NCBI GenBank assembly: GCA_018262975.1 | Contig: JADFDG010000002.1 | Coordinates: forward strand, 219,523-283,522 | Length of the DNA stretch: 64,000 nucleotides | Direction: 5' to 3' | DNA from: Gammaproteobacteria bacterium | Lineage (GTDB): Bacteria; Pseudomonadota; Gammaproteobacteria; Pseudomonadales; JADFDG01 | Shown here: positions 39,018-51,304 of the stretch, piece by piece | Numbering within the stretch: the stretch's first letter is position 1 | Layout: every line of letters starts with the position of its first letter | Program-made: the position numbers and the translations under genes | The notes under the pieces: generated by a model | The model's input: the letters and a program-made list of their open reading frames with translations, nothing else | What the model was told of the DNA's origin: nothing | The model's database searches: none

Positions 39018-39037
39018 CGAGGGGGCCACGCCCCCGA
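39014..39037 (+). repeat. REP-like single unit, copy 4, forming the xthA stop
   Basis: GTAGCGAGGGGGCCACG followed by CCCCCGA: one complete unit with T-to-C in the centre. Its TAG is the in-frame stop of xthA. It lies between the convergent xthA and rph genes, with the rph stop 8 bases beyond. Confidence 0.8.
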
Positions 39038-39044
39038 CCGCCCT

Positions 39045-39761
39045 TTACCAGTTCAACGCCTTCTTCTGCGCCTCGATCAGCTGCGCGATGCCCTGCTCGC
39101 CCAGTGCCATCATGGCGTCGGCCTGCGCGCGCGTGAACGGCGCACCCTCGGCGGTACCCTGGATCTCGATGAAGCCGCCGTGCTGGCCCATGACGATGTT
39201 CATGTCGGTTTCCGCGGCGGAATCCTCGGGATAATCGAGGTCCAGTACCGGCACGCCCTTGTACATGCCCACGCTCACCGCGGCCACGAGTTGCGCCAGC
39301 GGATCGTCCTTGATGAGTTTCTTCTGCAGCATCCAGCTGAGCGCATCGACGGTGGCCACGCAGGCACCGGTGATCGACGCGGTGCGCGTGCCGCCATCGG
39401 CCTGCAGCACGTCGCAGTCGAGGGCAATGGTGTTCTCGCCGAGTTTCTTCAGGTCGATGGCCGCGCGCAGCGAACGGCCGATCAGCCGCTGGATTTCCAG
39501 CGTGCGGCCGCCCTGCTTGCCGCGGACCGCCTCGCGGTCGGAACGCGAGTGCGTGGCGCGCGGCAGCATGCCGTACTCGGCGGTGAGCCAGCCCTGGCCC
39601 TTGCCCTTGAGGAAGCGCGGCACGCCCTCGGTGACCGAGGCGGTGCACAGCACCTTGGTGTCGCCGAATTCGACCAGCACCGAGCCTTCGGCATGGCGGG
39701 TGTAATGGCGCGTGATGCGCACGTCGCGCAACTGGTCGGGCGCACGGCCGGAAGGACGCAT
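39045..39761 (-). CDS. rph: Ribonuclease PH
   Basis: The 238-residue phosphorolytic 3'-5' exoribonuclease trims tRNA precursors. It opens [49 protein letters not shown]-like residues bind phosphate, and the C-terminal region ends in the usual helix. Length is full, so the frameshift known from E. coli K-12 rph is absent. The start at 39761 matches the family; the gene is divergent from yicC by 80 bases. Confidence 0.96.
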   Translation of the reverse strand: MRPSGRAPDQLRDVRITRHYTRHAEGSVLVEFGDTKVLCTASVTEGVPRFLKGKGQGWLTAEYGMLPRATHSRSDREAVRGKQGGRTLEIQRLIGRSLRAAIDLKKLGENTIALDCDVLQADGGTRTASITGACVATVDALSWMLQKKLIKDDPLAQLVAAVSVGMYKGVPVLDLDYPEDSAAETDMNIVMGQHGGFIEIQGTAEGAPFTRAQADAMMALGEQGIAQLIEAQKKALNW

Positions 39762-39841
39762 GGGGAAACCTCGGGGGGATACGGACGGGAAGGCCGGCCA
39801 TTCTAGTACAATCGCGCCTTTCACCCCGCCGGGAGTTGACG

Positions 39842-42830
<2,989 letters not shown>

Positions 42831-42910
42831 GGCGGCCGCTGTCCTTGTCCCGGGCAGGGGGGTCGGCTAGACTTCCCGCCCCTTGTGTCACCCGCTTTCG
42901 AGGTCCTCCC

Positions 42911-43201
42911 ATGGCCCGCGTCACCGTCGAAGACTGCCTCACCAACCTGGACAACCGTTTCGAGCTCGTGCTGGTCGCTGCCAAGCGCGCCCGCCAGCTG
43001 TCCACCGGCGGCAAGGAGCCGAAGGTCCAGTGGGAGAACGACAAGCCGACCGTCGTGGCCCTGCGCGAAATCGCCGACGGCCTGGTCGACCGCACCGTAC
43101 TGGACGAGCCGGACCAGGAAGAAGTCCCGCCGTCGCTGGACTTCCTGGCCAACCAGCAGCGCGTCGTCACCGCCATCGACTTCAACGACGACCGCGACTG
43201 A
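42911..43201 (+). CDS. rpoZ: RNA polymerase omega subunit RpoZ
   Basis: The 96-residue protein opens [30 protein letters not shown], the conserved omega N-terminus that helps fold beta' and contributes to ppGpp site 1. The acidic tail is normal. It lies 80 bases after gmk. A REP-like pair separates it from spoT. Confidence 0.97.
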   Translation: MARVTVEDCLTNLDNRFELVLVAAKRARQLSTGGKEPKVQWENDKPTVVALREIADGLVDRTVLDEPDQEEVPPSLDFLANQQRVVTAIDFNDDRD

Positions 43202-43223
43202 CCCCCTTCGCTCTCCGCTCTTC

Positions 43224-43291
43224 GTAGAGAGGGGGCCATGCCCCCGACGCTCTTCCTCGAGGAGCGATCGGGGGCATGGCCCCCTCTCTGC
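43224..43291. repeat. REP-like inverted pair, copy 5, between rpoZ and spoT
   Basis: Left unit 43224-43247 (GTAGA, then GAGGGGGCCATGCCCCCGA); right inverted unit 43268-43291, ending CTCTCTGC rather than CTAC. The spacer is 20 bases. The rest of the 258-base rpoZ-spoT gap holds no recognised gene. Confidence 0.85.
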
Positions 43292-43459
43292 ATGATCCGC
43301 TCCTGAGGCACCGCCTCAGCATCCGCGCCTAAGCCCTTCCCCCTACGCATATTTCCCGGCTTCATCGCCGTGGACTTCCGGTACGATCGTCTTTAGATTC
43401 AGGGAAACCACGTCACCGGAGCCGACGGTGCCCACAAGGCGCCGCGGGAATACTGTCCC

Positions 43460-45574
43460 TTGGCCACCATCGAGAGCCTCACCAAGCGCCTCGAAAGCTA
43501 CTTGCCGGAAGAGCAGATCGCGCTCGTCCGCAAGGCCTATTACTTTGCCCGTGACGCCCACGAGGGTCAGTTCCGCAAGGACGGCGACCCGTACATCACC
43601 CACCCGCTGGCGGTGGCCGGCATCCTCACCGACATGCACATGGACGGCCAGAGCCTGGCCGCCGCACTGTTGCATGACGTGCTCGAGGACTGCGGCGTCA
43701 GCAAGGAAAAACTGGTCGAGGAATTCGGCCAGGACGTCGCCGACCTCGTCGACGGCGTGTCGAAGATCACCACCATCGAATTGCCCACGCGCGCCGAGCA
43801 GCAGGCCGAGAACCTGCGCAAGATGATCCTGGCGATGACGCGCGACATCCGCGTCATCCTGGTGAAGCTCGCCGACCGCCTGCACAACATGCGCACGCTG
43901 CACTCGCTGCCGCCGGCCAAGCGCCGCCGCATCGCGCAGGAGACGCTGGACATCTTCGGGCCGATCGCCAACCGCCTCGGCATGAACAACATCCGCGTCG
44001 AGTACGAGGACCTCGCCTTCGCGGCGATGTACCCGATGCGCGCGCAGCGCATCGGCCGCGCGGTGAAGGCGGTGCGCGGCAACCGCCGCGAGGTCGTCAC
44101 CAAGCTCAAGGACACCATGGAGCAGCTGCTCCGCAACGAGGGCATCAACGCGCGCATCATGGGCCGCGAGAAGCACCTCTACAGCATCTACTGCAAGATG
44201 CGCGAGCAGAAGAAATCCTTCGACGAGATCATGGATTTCTACGGCTTCCGCGTCATCGTCGACAAGGTCGACACCTGCTACCGCGTGCTGGGCATCCTGC
44301 ACAACTATTTCAAGCCGATCCCGGGCCGCTTCAAGGACTACATCGCGATCCCCAAGGCCAACGGCTACCAGTCGCTGCACACCACGCTGAAGAGCCATGC
44401 CGGCGTTCCCGTCGAGGTGCAGATCCGCACCGAGGACATGGAGAACATGGCCAACAACGGCATTGCCGCGCACTGGCTGTACAAGTCCGACGACAAGGAG
44501 CGCACCACCGGCCCGCAGGCGCGCGCGCGGCAATGGATGAAGGGCCTGCTCGACATCCAGAAGCAGGTCGGCAACTCGGTGGAATTCATCGAGAACGTGA
44601 AGATCGACCTGTTCCCCGACGAGGTGTACATCTTCACGCCCAAGGGCGACATCATGGAGCTGCCCGCCGGCGCCACGCCGGTGGACTTCGCTTACGCGGT
44701 GCACACGTCGGTGGGCAACGCCTGCGTGGCGGCACGCATCGACCACCGCATGTCGCCGCTGTCCACGCCGCTCAAGAGCGGCCAGACCGTGGAAGTCATC
44801 ACCGCACCGGGCGGCGTGCCGAGCCCGGCGTGGCTGAACTTCGTGGTGACGTCCAAGGCGCGCACCTACATCCGCAACTTCCTGAAGACGCAGCGCAAGG
44901 GCGAATCGGTGGCGCTCGGCCAGCGCCTGCTCGAGCAGGCGCTGGCGGAATACAACGTCGCCGTCCATGACCTGCCGCTGGAGCGCGTGGTGGCCGAGCT
45001 GGCCGCCAGCGGCTACACGCACCTGGACGACCTGCTCGAGGACATCGGCATGGGCAACCGCGCGGCGCCGCTGGTGGCACGCCAGCTCGCCGCCGTGGAC
45101 GACCTCGGCGCCTTCCACGCCACCGACAAGCCGCTGGCCATCCGCGGCACCGAGGGCATGGTGGTCACCTACGCCAAGTGCTGCTACCCGCTGCCCGGCG
45201 ACGAGATCATCGGCCACCTGTCCGCCGGCCGCGGCCTGGTCGTGCACCGCCACACCTGCCGCAACGTGGAAAACGAACTGCGCGACAACCCCGAGCGCTG
45301 CCTGCCGCTGCGCTGGGAGAAGAAGGTACAGGGCGACTTCCCGGTGGAGTTGCGCGTGGAACTGTCCAACCGGCGTGGCGCGCTGGCAACGCTCGCCACC
45401 ATCGTCGCCGAGAACGATTCGAACATCGACGCCATCAACCTGATCGAGAAGGACCCGCAGATGGGCGTGGTGTCCATCCTCATCAGCGTGCACGACCGCG
45501 TGCACCTGGCGCGCATCATCAAGCGGCTGCGCCTGGTGCCCGGTGTCGGTAAGATCTCGCGCGGCAAGTCCTGA
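43460..45574 (+). CDS. spoT: Bifunctional (p)ppGpp synthetase/hydrolase SpoT
   Basis: The 704-residue stringent-response enzyme has an N-terminal HD hydrolase domain with HD at 72-73 (LLHDVLED). The synthetase domain (about 210-340) contains GREKHLYSIYCKM, RFKDYIAIPKANGYQSLHTTL and the EXDD-type region. TGS (about 390-450), helical, zinc-finger-like and ACT (about 630-704) domains follow. Hydrolase residues are intact, and the synthetase motifs seem intact too. The start is TTG 43460, the only early start in frame; a GTG further inside would delete conserved residues. Confidence 0.95.
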   Translation: MATIESLTKRLESYLPEEQIALVRKAYYFARDAHEGQFRKDGDPYITHPLAVAGILTDMHMDGQSLAAALLHDVLEDCGVSKEKLVEEFGQDVADLVDGVSKITTIELPTRAEQQAENLRKMILAMTRDIRVILVKLADRLHNMRTLHSLPPAKRRRIAQETLDIFGPIANRLGMNNIRVEYEDLAFAAMYPMRAQRIGRAVKAVRGNRREVVTKLKDTMEQLLRNEGINARIMGREKHLYSIYCKMREQKKSFDEIMDFYGFRVIVDKVDTCYRVLGILHNYFKPIPGRFKDYIAIPKANGYQSLHTTLKSHAGVPVEVQIRTEDMENMANNGIAAHWLYKSDDKERTTGPQARARQWMKGLLDIQKQVGNSVEFIENVKIDLFPDEVYIFTPKGDIMELPAGATPVDFAYAVHTSVGNACVAARIDHRMSPLSTPLKSGQTVEVITAPGGVPSPAWLNFVVTSKARTYIRNFLKTQRKGESVALGQRLLEQALAEYNVAVHDLPLERVVAELAASGYTHLDDLLEDIGMGNRAAPLVARQLAAVDDLGAFHATDKPLAIRGTEGMVVTYAKCCYPLPGDEIIGHLSAGRGLVVHRHTCRNVENELRDNPERCLPLRWEKKVQGDFPVELRVELSNRRGALATLATIVAENDSNIDAINLIEKDPQMGVVSILISVHDRVHLARIIKRLRLVPGVGKISRGKS

Positions 45575-45585
45575 CGCCTGCACAT

Positions 45586-45664
45586 GTAGCGAGGGGGCCA
45601 TGCCCCCGACGCTCTTGCATCACGAACGGCAGGAAAATCATCGGGGGCATGGCCCCCTCTCTAC
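45586..45664. repeat. REP-like inverted pair, copy 6, between spoT and ridA
   Basis: Left unit 45586-45609 (GTAGC, GAGGGGGCCATGCCCCCGA); right inverted unit 45641-45664 ending CTCTCTAC. The spacer is 31 bases. It begins 11 bases after the spoT stop and ends 11 bases before the ridA ATG, so the ridA ribosome-binding region abuts it. Confidence 0.85.
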
Positions 45665-45675
45665 AGGAGTGATAC

Positions 45676-46059
45676 ATGTCCCGCACCACCGTCCACACCG
45701 ACCAGGCCCCGGCCGCGATCGGCACCTATTCGCAGGCCGTGAAGGCTGGCAACACGCTGTACCTGTCGGGCCAGATCCCGCTCGACCCGCAGACCATGCA
45801 GATGGTGGAAGGCGACATCGACGCGCACATCATCCGCGTGTTCGAGAACCTCAAGGCGGTGGCCGAAGCCGGCGGCGGTTCGCTGGCGCAGGTGGTGAAG
45901 CTCAACGTCTTCCTCACCGACCTCGGCAACTTCGCGCGCGTCAACGAGATCATGGCGAAGTACTTCCAGCAGCCCTACCCGGCGCGCGCCGCCATCGGCG
46001 TGGCCTCGCTTCCGCGCGGCGCGCAGGTGGAAATGGACGCCATCATCGTCCTCGACTGA
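45676..46059 (+). CDS. ridA: Reactive intermediate/imine deaminase RidA
   Basis: The 127-residue member of the YjgF/YER057c/UK114 family hydrolyses reactive enamines/imines such as 2-aminoacrylate. It has [30 protein letters not shown] and the catalytic Arg in [28 protein letters not shown] lies before ATG 45676, within the end of the REP pair. It is flanked on both sides by REP-like pairs. Confidence 0.95.
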   Translation: MSRTTVHTDQAPAAIGTYSQAVKAGNTLYLSGQIPLDPQTMQMVEGDIDAHIIRVFENLKAVAEAGGGSLAQVVKLNVFLTDLGNFARVNEIMAKYFQQPYPARAAIGVASLPRGAQVEMDAIIVLD

Positions 46060-46073
46060 GCCACCCACTACCT

Positions 46074-46140
46074 GTAGAGAGGGGGCCATGCCCCCGATGC
46101 TTTTGAGCCACAAACTCTCGGGGGCATGGCCCCTCTCTAC
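46074..46140. repeat. REP-like inverted pair, copy 7, after ridA
   Basis: Left unit 46074-46097; right inverted unit 46118-46140 (one C short). The spacer is 20 bases. It fills almost the whole convergent gap and touches the stop of the YeeZ-like gene at 46137. Confidence 0.85.
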
Positions 46141-47036
46141 GAAGTGCGGCGATAGTCCGCCACCAGCGCGTCGTAACCGACACGGAAGTCCGGGTAGCGG
46201 AAACTGAAGCCCAGCGAGCGGATGCGCGCATTGCCCACCCGCTTGCCGCCCACCGCCACGTTGGGCGGCGGCGCCTTCGTGGTGATGTCCACCGCGTCCG
46301 CACCCTGCAACAGCGCCACGATGTGCGCCAGCACGTCCACGTTCAGCGACGGTTCGTTGTCCACGCCGGTGTAGATGCGCTCCAGCGTGGTGCCGGCCAG
46401 CGCCCGGTTTACCAGGAACGCCACCATGCGCGCGGCGTCGTCGCGATGGATGCGATTGGTCCACGCCGGCGACGGCATGGCCTCGCGCCCGGCGCGTATT
46501 GCCTCCGCCTTGCGGATCATCATGTAGCGCCCCGGCCCGTAGATGCCGGACAGGCGCAGCGAGACCGCCTGGGCGCCCTGCAAGGCCAGCGACGAATTGA
46601 ACAGCGCCTGCTCGGCGGCCAGCAGGATCTCGCCGTTCCACGAGTCCGGGCGCGCCGGCGTGTCCTCGCTGATCCACAGGTCGCCGCTTTCCGCCCACAC
46701 GCTGGTGCTCGACACGAACAGCACCAGTCGCGCCCGCCCGCCGGCGGCCTGCACCGCACGCAGCGTGTGTTCGACGGCACCGACATAAGTGGCCCGGTAA
46801 TCGTCGCGCTCGTGGCGCTGCGGACTCACCGCGATCACCACGGCGTCGATGTCGCCCCGGGTTGCGGCGGGCAGGGTGAACGGCGCGCGCAGGTCCACCG
46901 CGTGGCAATCGATGCCCGCCCACGGCGCTTCCGGCGCAGTGCGCTTCAGTGCCTGCACGCGCAGGCCGGCGTCGGCCAGCAAACGGCCGGCGGCGCTGCC
47001 TAGGTCGCCGAAGCCGGCAAAGAGCACGGTAGCCAT
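46137..47036 (-). CDS. YeeZ-like NAD(P)-binding epimerase/reductase
   Basis: In this 299-residue protein, VLFAGFGDLGSAAGRLLADAG at the N-terminus is a dinucleotide-binding Rossmann fold. Extended-SDR features follow (VSSTSVWAESGD, RLSGIYGPGRYM and RIHRDDAARM). The classical YxxxK catalytic pair is not evident (WNGEILLAAEQALF aligns where YxxxK should be), as in E. coli YeeZ. The enzyme may therefore be atypical. The start at 47036 gives MATVLFAGFG. Substrate unknown. Confidence 0.82.
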   Translation of the reverse strand: MATVLFAGFGDLGSAAGRLLADAGLRVQALKRTAPEAPWAGIDCHAVDLRAPFTLPAATRGDIDAVVIAVSPQRHERDDYRATYVGAVEHTLRAVQAAGGRARLVLFVSSTSVWAESGDLWISEDTPARPDSWNGEILLAAEQALFNSSLALQGAQAVSLRLSGIYGPGRYMMIRKAEAIRAGREAMPSPAWTNRIHRDDAARMVAFLVNRALAGTTLERIYTGVDNEPSLNVDVLAHIVALLQGADAVDITTKAPPPNVAVGGKRVGNARIRSLGFSFRYPDFRVGYDALVADYRRTS

Positions 47037-47092
47037 GTGGATTCCCCTGCGTTGACGCTTGCTCAATAGAGTAAGACTATCGCAATTACCGT

Positions 47093-47159
47093 GTAGAGAG
47101 GGGCCATGCCCCCGACGCTCTTTGCACACAGCTTATCGGGGGCACGGCCCCCTCTCTAC
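47093..47159. repeat. REP-like inverted pair, copy 8, before oxyR
   Basis: Left unit 47093-47115 (one G short); right inverted unit 47136-47159 ending CTCTCTAC. The spacer is 20 bases. It lies between the divergent YeeZ-like gene and oxyR, 24 bases before the oxyR ATG, so it may be in the oxyR leader. Confidence 0.85.
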
Positions 47160-47183
47160 AACAGGCACGATACGGATACCGGC

Positions 47184-48101
47184 ATGAACCTTACCGAACT
47201 GCGCTACGCCGTCGCCCTCGCCCGCGAGCGCCATTTCGGCCGCGCCGCCGCCAGCTGCTCCGTCACCCAGCCGACCTTGTCGGTGGCGGTGAAGAAGCTG
47301 GAGGACGAGCTGGGCGTGCAGTTGTTCGAGCGCCATCGCCACGACGTGCGCGTCACGCCCACCGGCGAGGCCGTCATCGCCCAGGCCCAGCGCGTACTCG
47401 AGGAAGCCGAGAAGCTGCGCCAGCTGGCCGATCCGCAGGTGCAACAATTCGGCACGCCGCTGCGCGTCGGCGCCATCCACACCATCGGCCCCTACCTGTT
47501 CCCCGCGCTGGTGACCGCTGCCCGGCGGCTGGCGCCGCAGTTGCCGCTGTCCATCGAGGAGAACTTCACGCACGTGCTGGCGCAGCGCCTGCGCGACGGC
47601 GAGGTCGATGCCATCCTCATCGCCCTGCCGTTCGCCGAGCCTGGCGTGGTGGTCACCCCGCTGTACGATGAAACCTTCGAGGTGTTGATGCCGGCCGCGC
47701 ACCCGCTGGCCCGGCGCAAGCGCATCGCTGCCACCGATCTCGACGACGAGAACGTGCTGATGCTCGGCGAGGGCCACTGCCTGCGCGACCAGGTGCTGAG
47801 CTTCTGCCCGCACATCCGCGGCGGCCGCGCCGGCACCGAGGTGGCGTCCAGCTCGCTGGAAACCATCCGCCACATGGTCGCTGCCGGCATGGGCGTGTCG
47901 GTGCTGCCGCAGACCGCCTGCGCATCGCCCTTCTATGGCGAGGAAGTGCTGGTGACGCGGCCATTCGAGAAACCGGAGCCTTCCCGCCGCGTTGCACTGG
48001 CCTGGCGGGCGAGCTTCCCGCGCACCAAGGCCATCGACGTGCTGATTGCCGCGACCCGCGAAGCCGCGAAGTTGCGCGGCCAGCACGAGGTCGCCGCTTG
48101 A
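47184..48101 (+). CDS. oxyR: Hydrogen-peroxide sensor OxyR (LysR family)
   Basis: In this 305-residue protein the N-terminal winged helix (MNLTELRYAVALARERHFGRAAASCSVTQPTLS) is followed by the OxyR sensor domain. Both redox cysteines are at exactly the E. coli positions, Cys199 (EGHCLRDQ) and Cys208 (SFC), so a disulfide switch is expected. It would activate antioxidant genes, and recG follows in a TTGA overlap as in Pseudomonas. The start at ATG 47184 is set by the family N-terminus. An in-frame ATG at 47106 lies in the REP repeat and is rejected. Confidence 0.95.
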   Translation: MNLTELRYAVALARERHFGRAAASCSVTQPTLSVAVKKLEDELGVQLFERHRHDVRVTPTGEAVIAQAQRVLEEAEKLRQLADPQVQQFGTPLRVGAIHTIGPYLFPALVTAARRLAPQLPLSIEENFTHVLAQRLRDGEVDAILIALPFAEPGVVVTPLYDETFEVLMPAAHPLARRKRIAATDLDDENVLMLGEGHCLRDQVLSFCPHIRGGRAGTEVASSSLETIRHMVAAGMGVSVLPQTACASPFYGEEVLVTRPFEKPEPSRRVALAWRASFPRTKAIDVLIAATREAAKLRGQHEVAA

Positions 48102-50188
48102 GCAACGGCACCGCCGGCGATCCGCTGCGTGCGGCGGTCGCCAGCCTCAAGGGTGTCGGGCCGGCATTGGCGGCGCGCCTGGCCGTGCTGGGCCTGGAAA
48201 CCGTCGAGGACCTGCTGTTCCACCTGCCGATCCGCTACGAGGATCGCACGCGCGTCACGCCGATCGGCGCGGTGCGTCCGTTCACCACCGCGCAGGTCGA
48301 AGGCGAAGTACTGGCCGCCGACATCCTGTTCGGGCGGCGGCGCAGCCTGCTGGTGAAGATGGGCGACAGCACCGGCATCGTCGCCTTGCGTTTCTACCAC
48401 TTCAACGCGGCGCAGAAGGCGCAGTTCGCGCGCGGCGTGAAGGTGCGCGCCTTCGGCGACGCGCGCCCCGGCTCCACGGGACTGGAGTTCTATCACCCGG
48501 AATACCGCGTGCTCGCGCCGGGCAGCACGCCGCCGCTGGCCGATCGCCTCACGCCGGTGTACGGCATTACGGAGGGCGTCACCCAACAGCGCGTGCGCGC
48601 GCTCACCGATGCCGCCATCATGCTGCTCGCCCGCCACGCGCCGGCCGAACTGGTTCCCCCGGAGCTGCTCGCACGCTTTCGCCTGCCGGCGCTGCGCGAG
48701 GCGCTGGATTTCGTGCACCACCCGCCACCGGGCGCGCGCACCGAAACGCTCAGCGACGGCTCGCACCCGGCCATCCGCCGTCTCGCCCTGGAAGAGCTCG
48801 CCGCGCATCACCTGAGCATGCTCGCCGTGCGCAAGGAGATCCGCCGCCACAAGGCGCCGGCCTTGCCACCCAACCCGCCGCTCGCGCAACGCCTGAAGGC
48901 CTCGCTGCCGTACGCGCTTACCGGCGCGCAGCAGCGCGTGCTCGCCGACATCGCCGCCGACCTCATGCAACCGGTACCCATGCTGCGCCTGGTGCAGGGC
49001 GACGTCGGCGCCGGCAAGACCGCCGTGGCGGCGCTGGCTGCCGCGCAGGCACTCGGCGGTGGCGTGCAGGTGGCGCTGATGGCGCCCACCGAGATCCTCG
49101 CCGAGCAACATTTCCGCACCTTCCGCCAGTGGTTCGAACCGCTGGGCATACCGGTGGGCTGGCTGACCTCGCGCCTGAAGAAGAGGGAGCGCGAGGCCAC
49201 GATCAGCGCGCTCGCCGACGGCTCGCTGCCGCTGGTGATCGGCACGCACGCGCTGTTCCAGCAGGACGTCGCCTTCGCGCGCCTGGGCCTGGTGGTCGTC
49301 GACGAACAGCATCGCTTCGGCGTGCAGCAGCGTCTCGCGCTGCGCGACAAGGGTGGCGAAGCCGGCATCGCCCACCAGTTGATCATGACCGCCACGCCCA
49401 TCCCGCGCACGCTGGCGATGAGCGCCTACGGCGACCTCGACACCTCGGTGATCGACGAACTGCCGCCCGGACGCACGCCGGTACAGACCGTGGTGCTCGG
49501 CGAAGAGCGCCGGCCGGACATCATCGAGCGCATCCGCGGCGCCTGCGAAGAAAGGAAGCAGGCCTACTGGGTGTGCCCGCTGGTGGAAGACTCGGAGGAA
49601 GTCGAAGCGCAGGCCGCGGAATCCACGTTTGCCGACCTGCAGGCCGCGCTACCGGGCGTACGCGTGGGACTGGTGCACGGCCGTCTGAAAGCAACGCAGA
49701 AGGCCGCCACCATGGATGCCTTCAAGCGCGGCGAGCTCGACCTGCTGGTGGCCACCACGGTGATCGAGGTCGGCGTGGACGTGCCCAACGCGTCGCTGAT
49801 GGTCATCGAGAACGCCGAGCGGCTCGGGCTGGCGCAACTGCACCAGTTGCGCGGTCGCGTCGGGCGCGGCGCGCAGCAAAGCTTCTGCGTATTGATGTAC
49901 AAGTCACCGCTGTCGCAACTGGGACGCGAACGCCTGGCGGTGATGCGCGAGACCACCGACGGCTTCCGGATCGCCGAGAAGGACTTGGAGCTGCGCGGCC
50001 CCGGCGAAGTGCTGGGCACGCGGCAGACCGGCGAGCTCACGCTGCGCGTGGCCGACCTGATGCGTGATGCGGCATTGGTGGAAGTCGCCAGGGAACTGGC
50101 CAAGGAACTGGAGCAACGGCACCCGGACAAGGTGCCGCTGCTGATCAGGCGCTGGATCGGCGAAGCCGTCCGCTATTCCCGCGTGTAG
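48098..50188 (+). CDS. recG: ATP-dependent DNA helicase RecG
   Basis: The 696-residue SF2 helicase reverses stalled forks and processes recombination intermediates. The wedge/OB domain occupies about 60-180. Helicase motifs are LVQGDVGAGKTAVA (I), DEQHRFGVQQR (II), MTATPIPRT (III), TTVIEVGVDVPNASLMVIENAERLGLAQLHQLRGRVGRG (V/VI), and the C-terminal TRG-like region is present. Full length. The start is TTG 48098 overlapping the oxyR stop; no ATG is near. Confidence 0.94.
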   Translation: MSNGTAGDPLRAAVASLKGVGPALAARLAVLGLETVEDLLFHLPIRYEDRTRVTPIGAVRPFTTAQVEGEVLAADILFGRRRSLLVKMGDSTGIVALRFYHFNAAQKAQFARGVKVRAFGDARPGSTGLEFYHPEYRVLAPGSTPPLADRLTPVYGITEGVTQQRVRALTDAAIMLLARHAPAELVPPELLARFRLPALREALDFVHHPPPGARTETLSDGSHPAIRRLALEELAAHHLSMLAVRKEIRRHKAPALPPNPPLAQRLKASLPYALTGAQQRVLADIAADLMQPVPMLRLVQGDVGAGKTAVAALAAAQALGGGVQVALMAPTEILAEQHFRTFRQWFEPLGIPVGWLTSRLKKREREATISALADGSLPLVIGTHALFQQDVAFARLGLVVVDEQHRFGVQQRLALRDKGGEAGIAHQLIMTATPIPRTLAMSAYGDLDTSVIDELPPGRTPVQTVVLGEERRPDIIERIRGACEERKQAYWVCPLVEDSEEVEAQAAESTFADLQAALPGVRVGLVHGRLKATQKAATMDAFKRGELDLLVATTVIEVGVDVPNASLMVIENAERLGLAQLHQLRGRVGRGAQQSFCVLMYKSPLSQLGRERLAVMRETTDGFRIAEKDLELRGPGEVLGTRQTGELTLRVADLMRDAALVEVARELAKELEQRHPDKVPLLIRRWIGEAVRYSRV

Positions 50189-50195
50189 CGGTGGA

Positions 50196-50762
50196 TCACT
50201 TCAGGTCGTAACGCAGGTTGATCCAGAGGCCGTCGAACTCGGCATCGTTGGCGATGCCGGCGGCAGCGGACAGCTGCTTGTTCATGTAGTAGCGCGCACC
50301 GACGGACAGGCCCAGGCCGTCATCGAACGGATCGACTTCCACCACCGTCAGCTTGCCTTCGATCTGGAAGTTGTCCTGCACGGCGTAGCGCACGCCACCG
50401 GAAGCGGCGAAGCCGAGGTCGTCATCACCACCGAAAGGCGTGTCCCAGTCCGAATAGACCAGTTCGAGCGTGCCGACGAAGTCCAGGTCCTTGTTGATCG
50501 GCGTGTGGAACAGGCCGCCACCGCGCAGCACGGTGCCATCGAACTGACCGATGTCGATCAGGCCCAGCGAGCCGAGCAGGCCGAACTGCTTGTCCAGTTC
50601 CATCGCGCCACCGAAATAGATGGCGTCGCCATCATCGACCCAGCCATCGCCGTCGATTTCGCCGAAGCCGCCCTCGATGTAGTTGTAGCTGAAGGCGCCG
50701 GCCTGCGCGGCACCGGCAGCCGCCATCAGGGCGGCCAGGGAAAGGATGCGGAACGTGTTCAT
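50196..50762 (-). CDS. Small outer-membrane beta-barrel protein
   Basis: The 188-residue protein has a signal peptide (MNTFRILSLAALMAAAGAAQAG) and then amphipathic strands: FSYNYIEGGFGEID, AIYFGGAMELDKQFG, GGLFHTPINKDLDFVGTLELVYSDW, ASGGVRYAVQDN and GARYYMNKQLS. The mature part is acidic and has many Gly/Asp turns. It resembles short porin-like proteins of unknown function. The start at 50762 is set by the signal. It converges on recG with 7 bases between. Confidence 0.78.
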   Translation of the reverse strand: MNTFRILSLAALMAAAGAAQAGAFSYNYIEGGFGEIDGDGWVDDGDAIYFGGAMELDKQFGLLGSLGLIDIGQFDGTVLRGGGLFHTPINKDLDFVGTLELVYSDWDTPFGGDDDLGFAASGGVRYAVQDNFQIEGKLTVVEVDPFDDGLGLSVGARYYMNKQLSAAAGIANDAEFDGLWINLRYDLK

Positions 50763-50862
50763 GCGGATACTCCGTCGGTTTTTCTTGGTAAACAAACAGC
50801 CGTGGCAGTCTAGCGCACCGGACCCGGAGGGCAACCGCCCGGGCGCCGGAATGCGGCCTGGA

Positions 50863-51261
50863 TCACGCCGCGGGCTTTTTCTTTTGCGGCCCGAGGTACT
50901 TCGCCACCTGCATGAAGAGCATGAGTTTGCTGAAGTCGCCTTCGATCTTCACTTTCTGCTCCTGCATGCCCTTCATCATCACCGACTGGTCCTTGCCGGA
51001 CGCCATGAGGGTGTTCAGCGCGTAGTGGCCGTCGAGGAAGGACAACGTGATCGAGGGCTTGTCGATCAGACCCGGCAGCGGCTGCACCTGGCCGTCGCGG
51101 AAATGGAAGGCGCGCGCGGCCTTGTTGTCGAAGGTGCGGAACTGCATGGTGAAGTCCTGCCCCTTGAGCTTCTCGCGGAACTTCTCGTTGTTGTTGCCCA
51201 GCCAGCGCAGGCGCAGGCCGAGCACCCACAGCACGATGCGGAACAGGAAGTTGTAGAACAT
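50863..51261 (-). CDS. SCP2-like sterol/lipid-carrier family protein
   Basis: In this 132-residue protein a hydrophobic N-terminal segment (about 1-20, FLFRIVLWVLGLRLRWLG) is followed by a compact domain. The domain pattern is PSITLSFLDGHYALNTLMASGKDQSVMMKGMQEQKVKIEGDFSKLMLFMQV, close to SCP2 lipid-binding domains. The tail is Lys-rich. Function unknown; membrane-associated lipid binding is plausible. It stands alone between two other minus-strand genes, 94 bases after DUF4824. Confidence 0.65.
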   Translation of the reverse strand: MFYNFLFRIVLWVLGLRLRWLGNNNEKFREKLKGQDFTMQFRTFDNKAARAFHFRDGQVQPLPGLIDKPSITLSFLDGHYALNTLMASGKDQSVMMKGMQEQKVKIEGDFSKLMLFMQVAKYLGPQKKKPAA

Positions 51262-51304
51262 GGCATGGACCCCGGTGTGGCTGGTGGAATGTCGGGTGGT
51301 GCAA

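Noticed and set aside
43343-45601. 752-residue minus-strand frame opposite spoT
   Set aside because: SpoT is intact on the plus strand; the frame is a codon-bias shadow.
47106-47183. Upstream ATG for oxyR
   Set aside because: It is within the REP-like pair; the OxyR N-terminus MNLTELRY begins at 47184.
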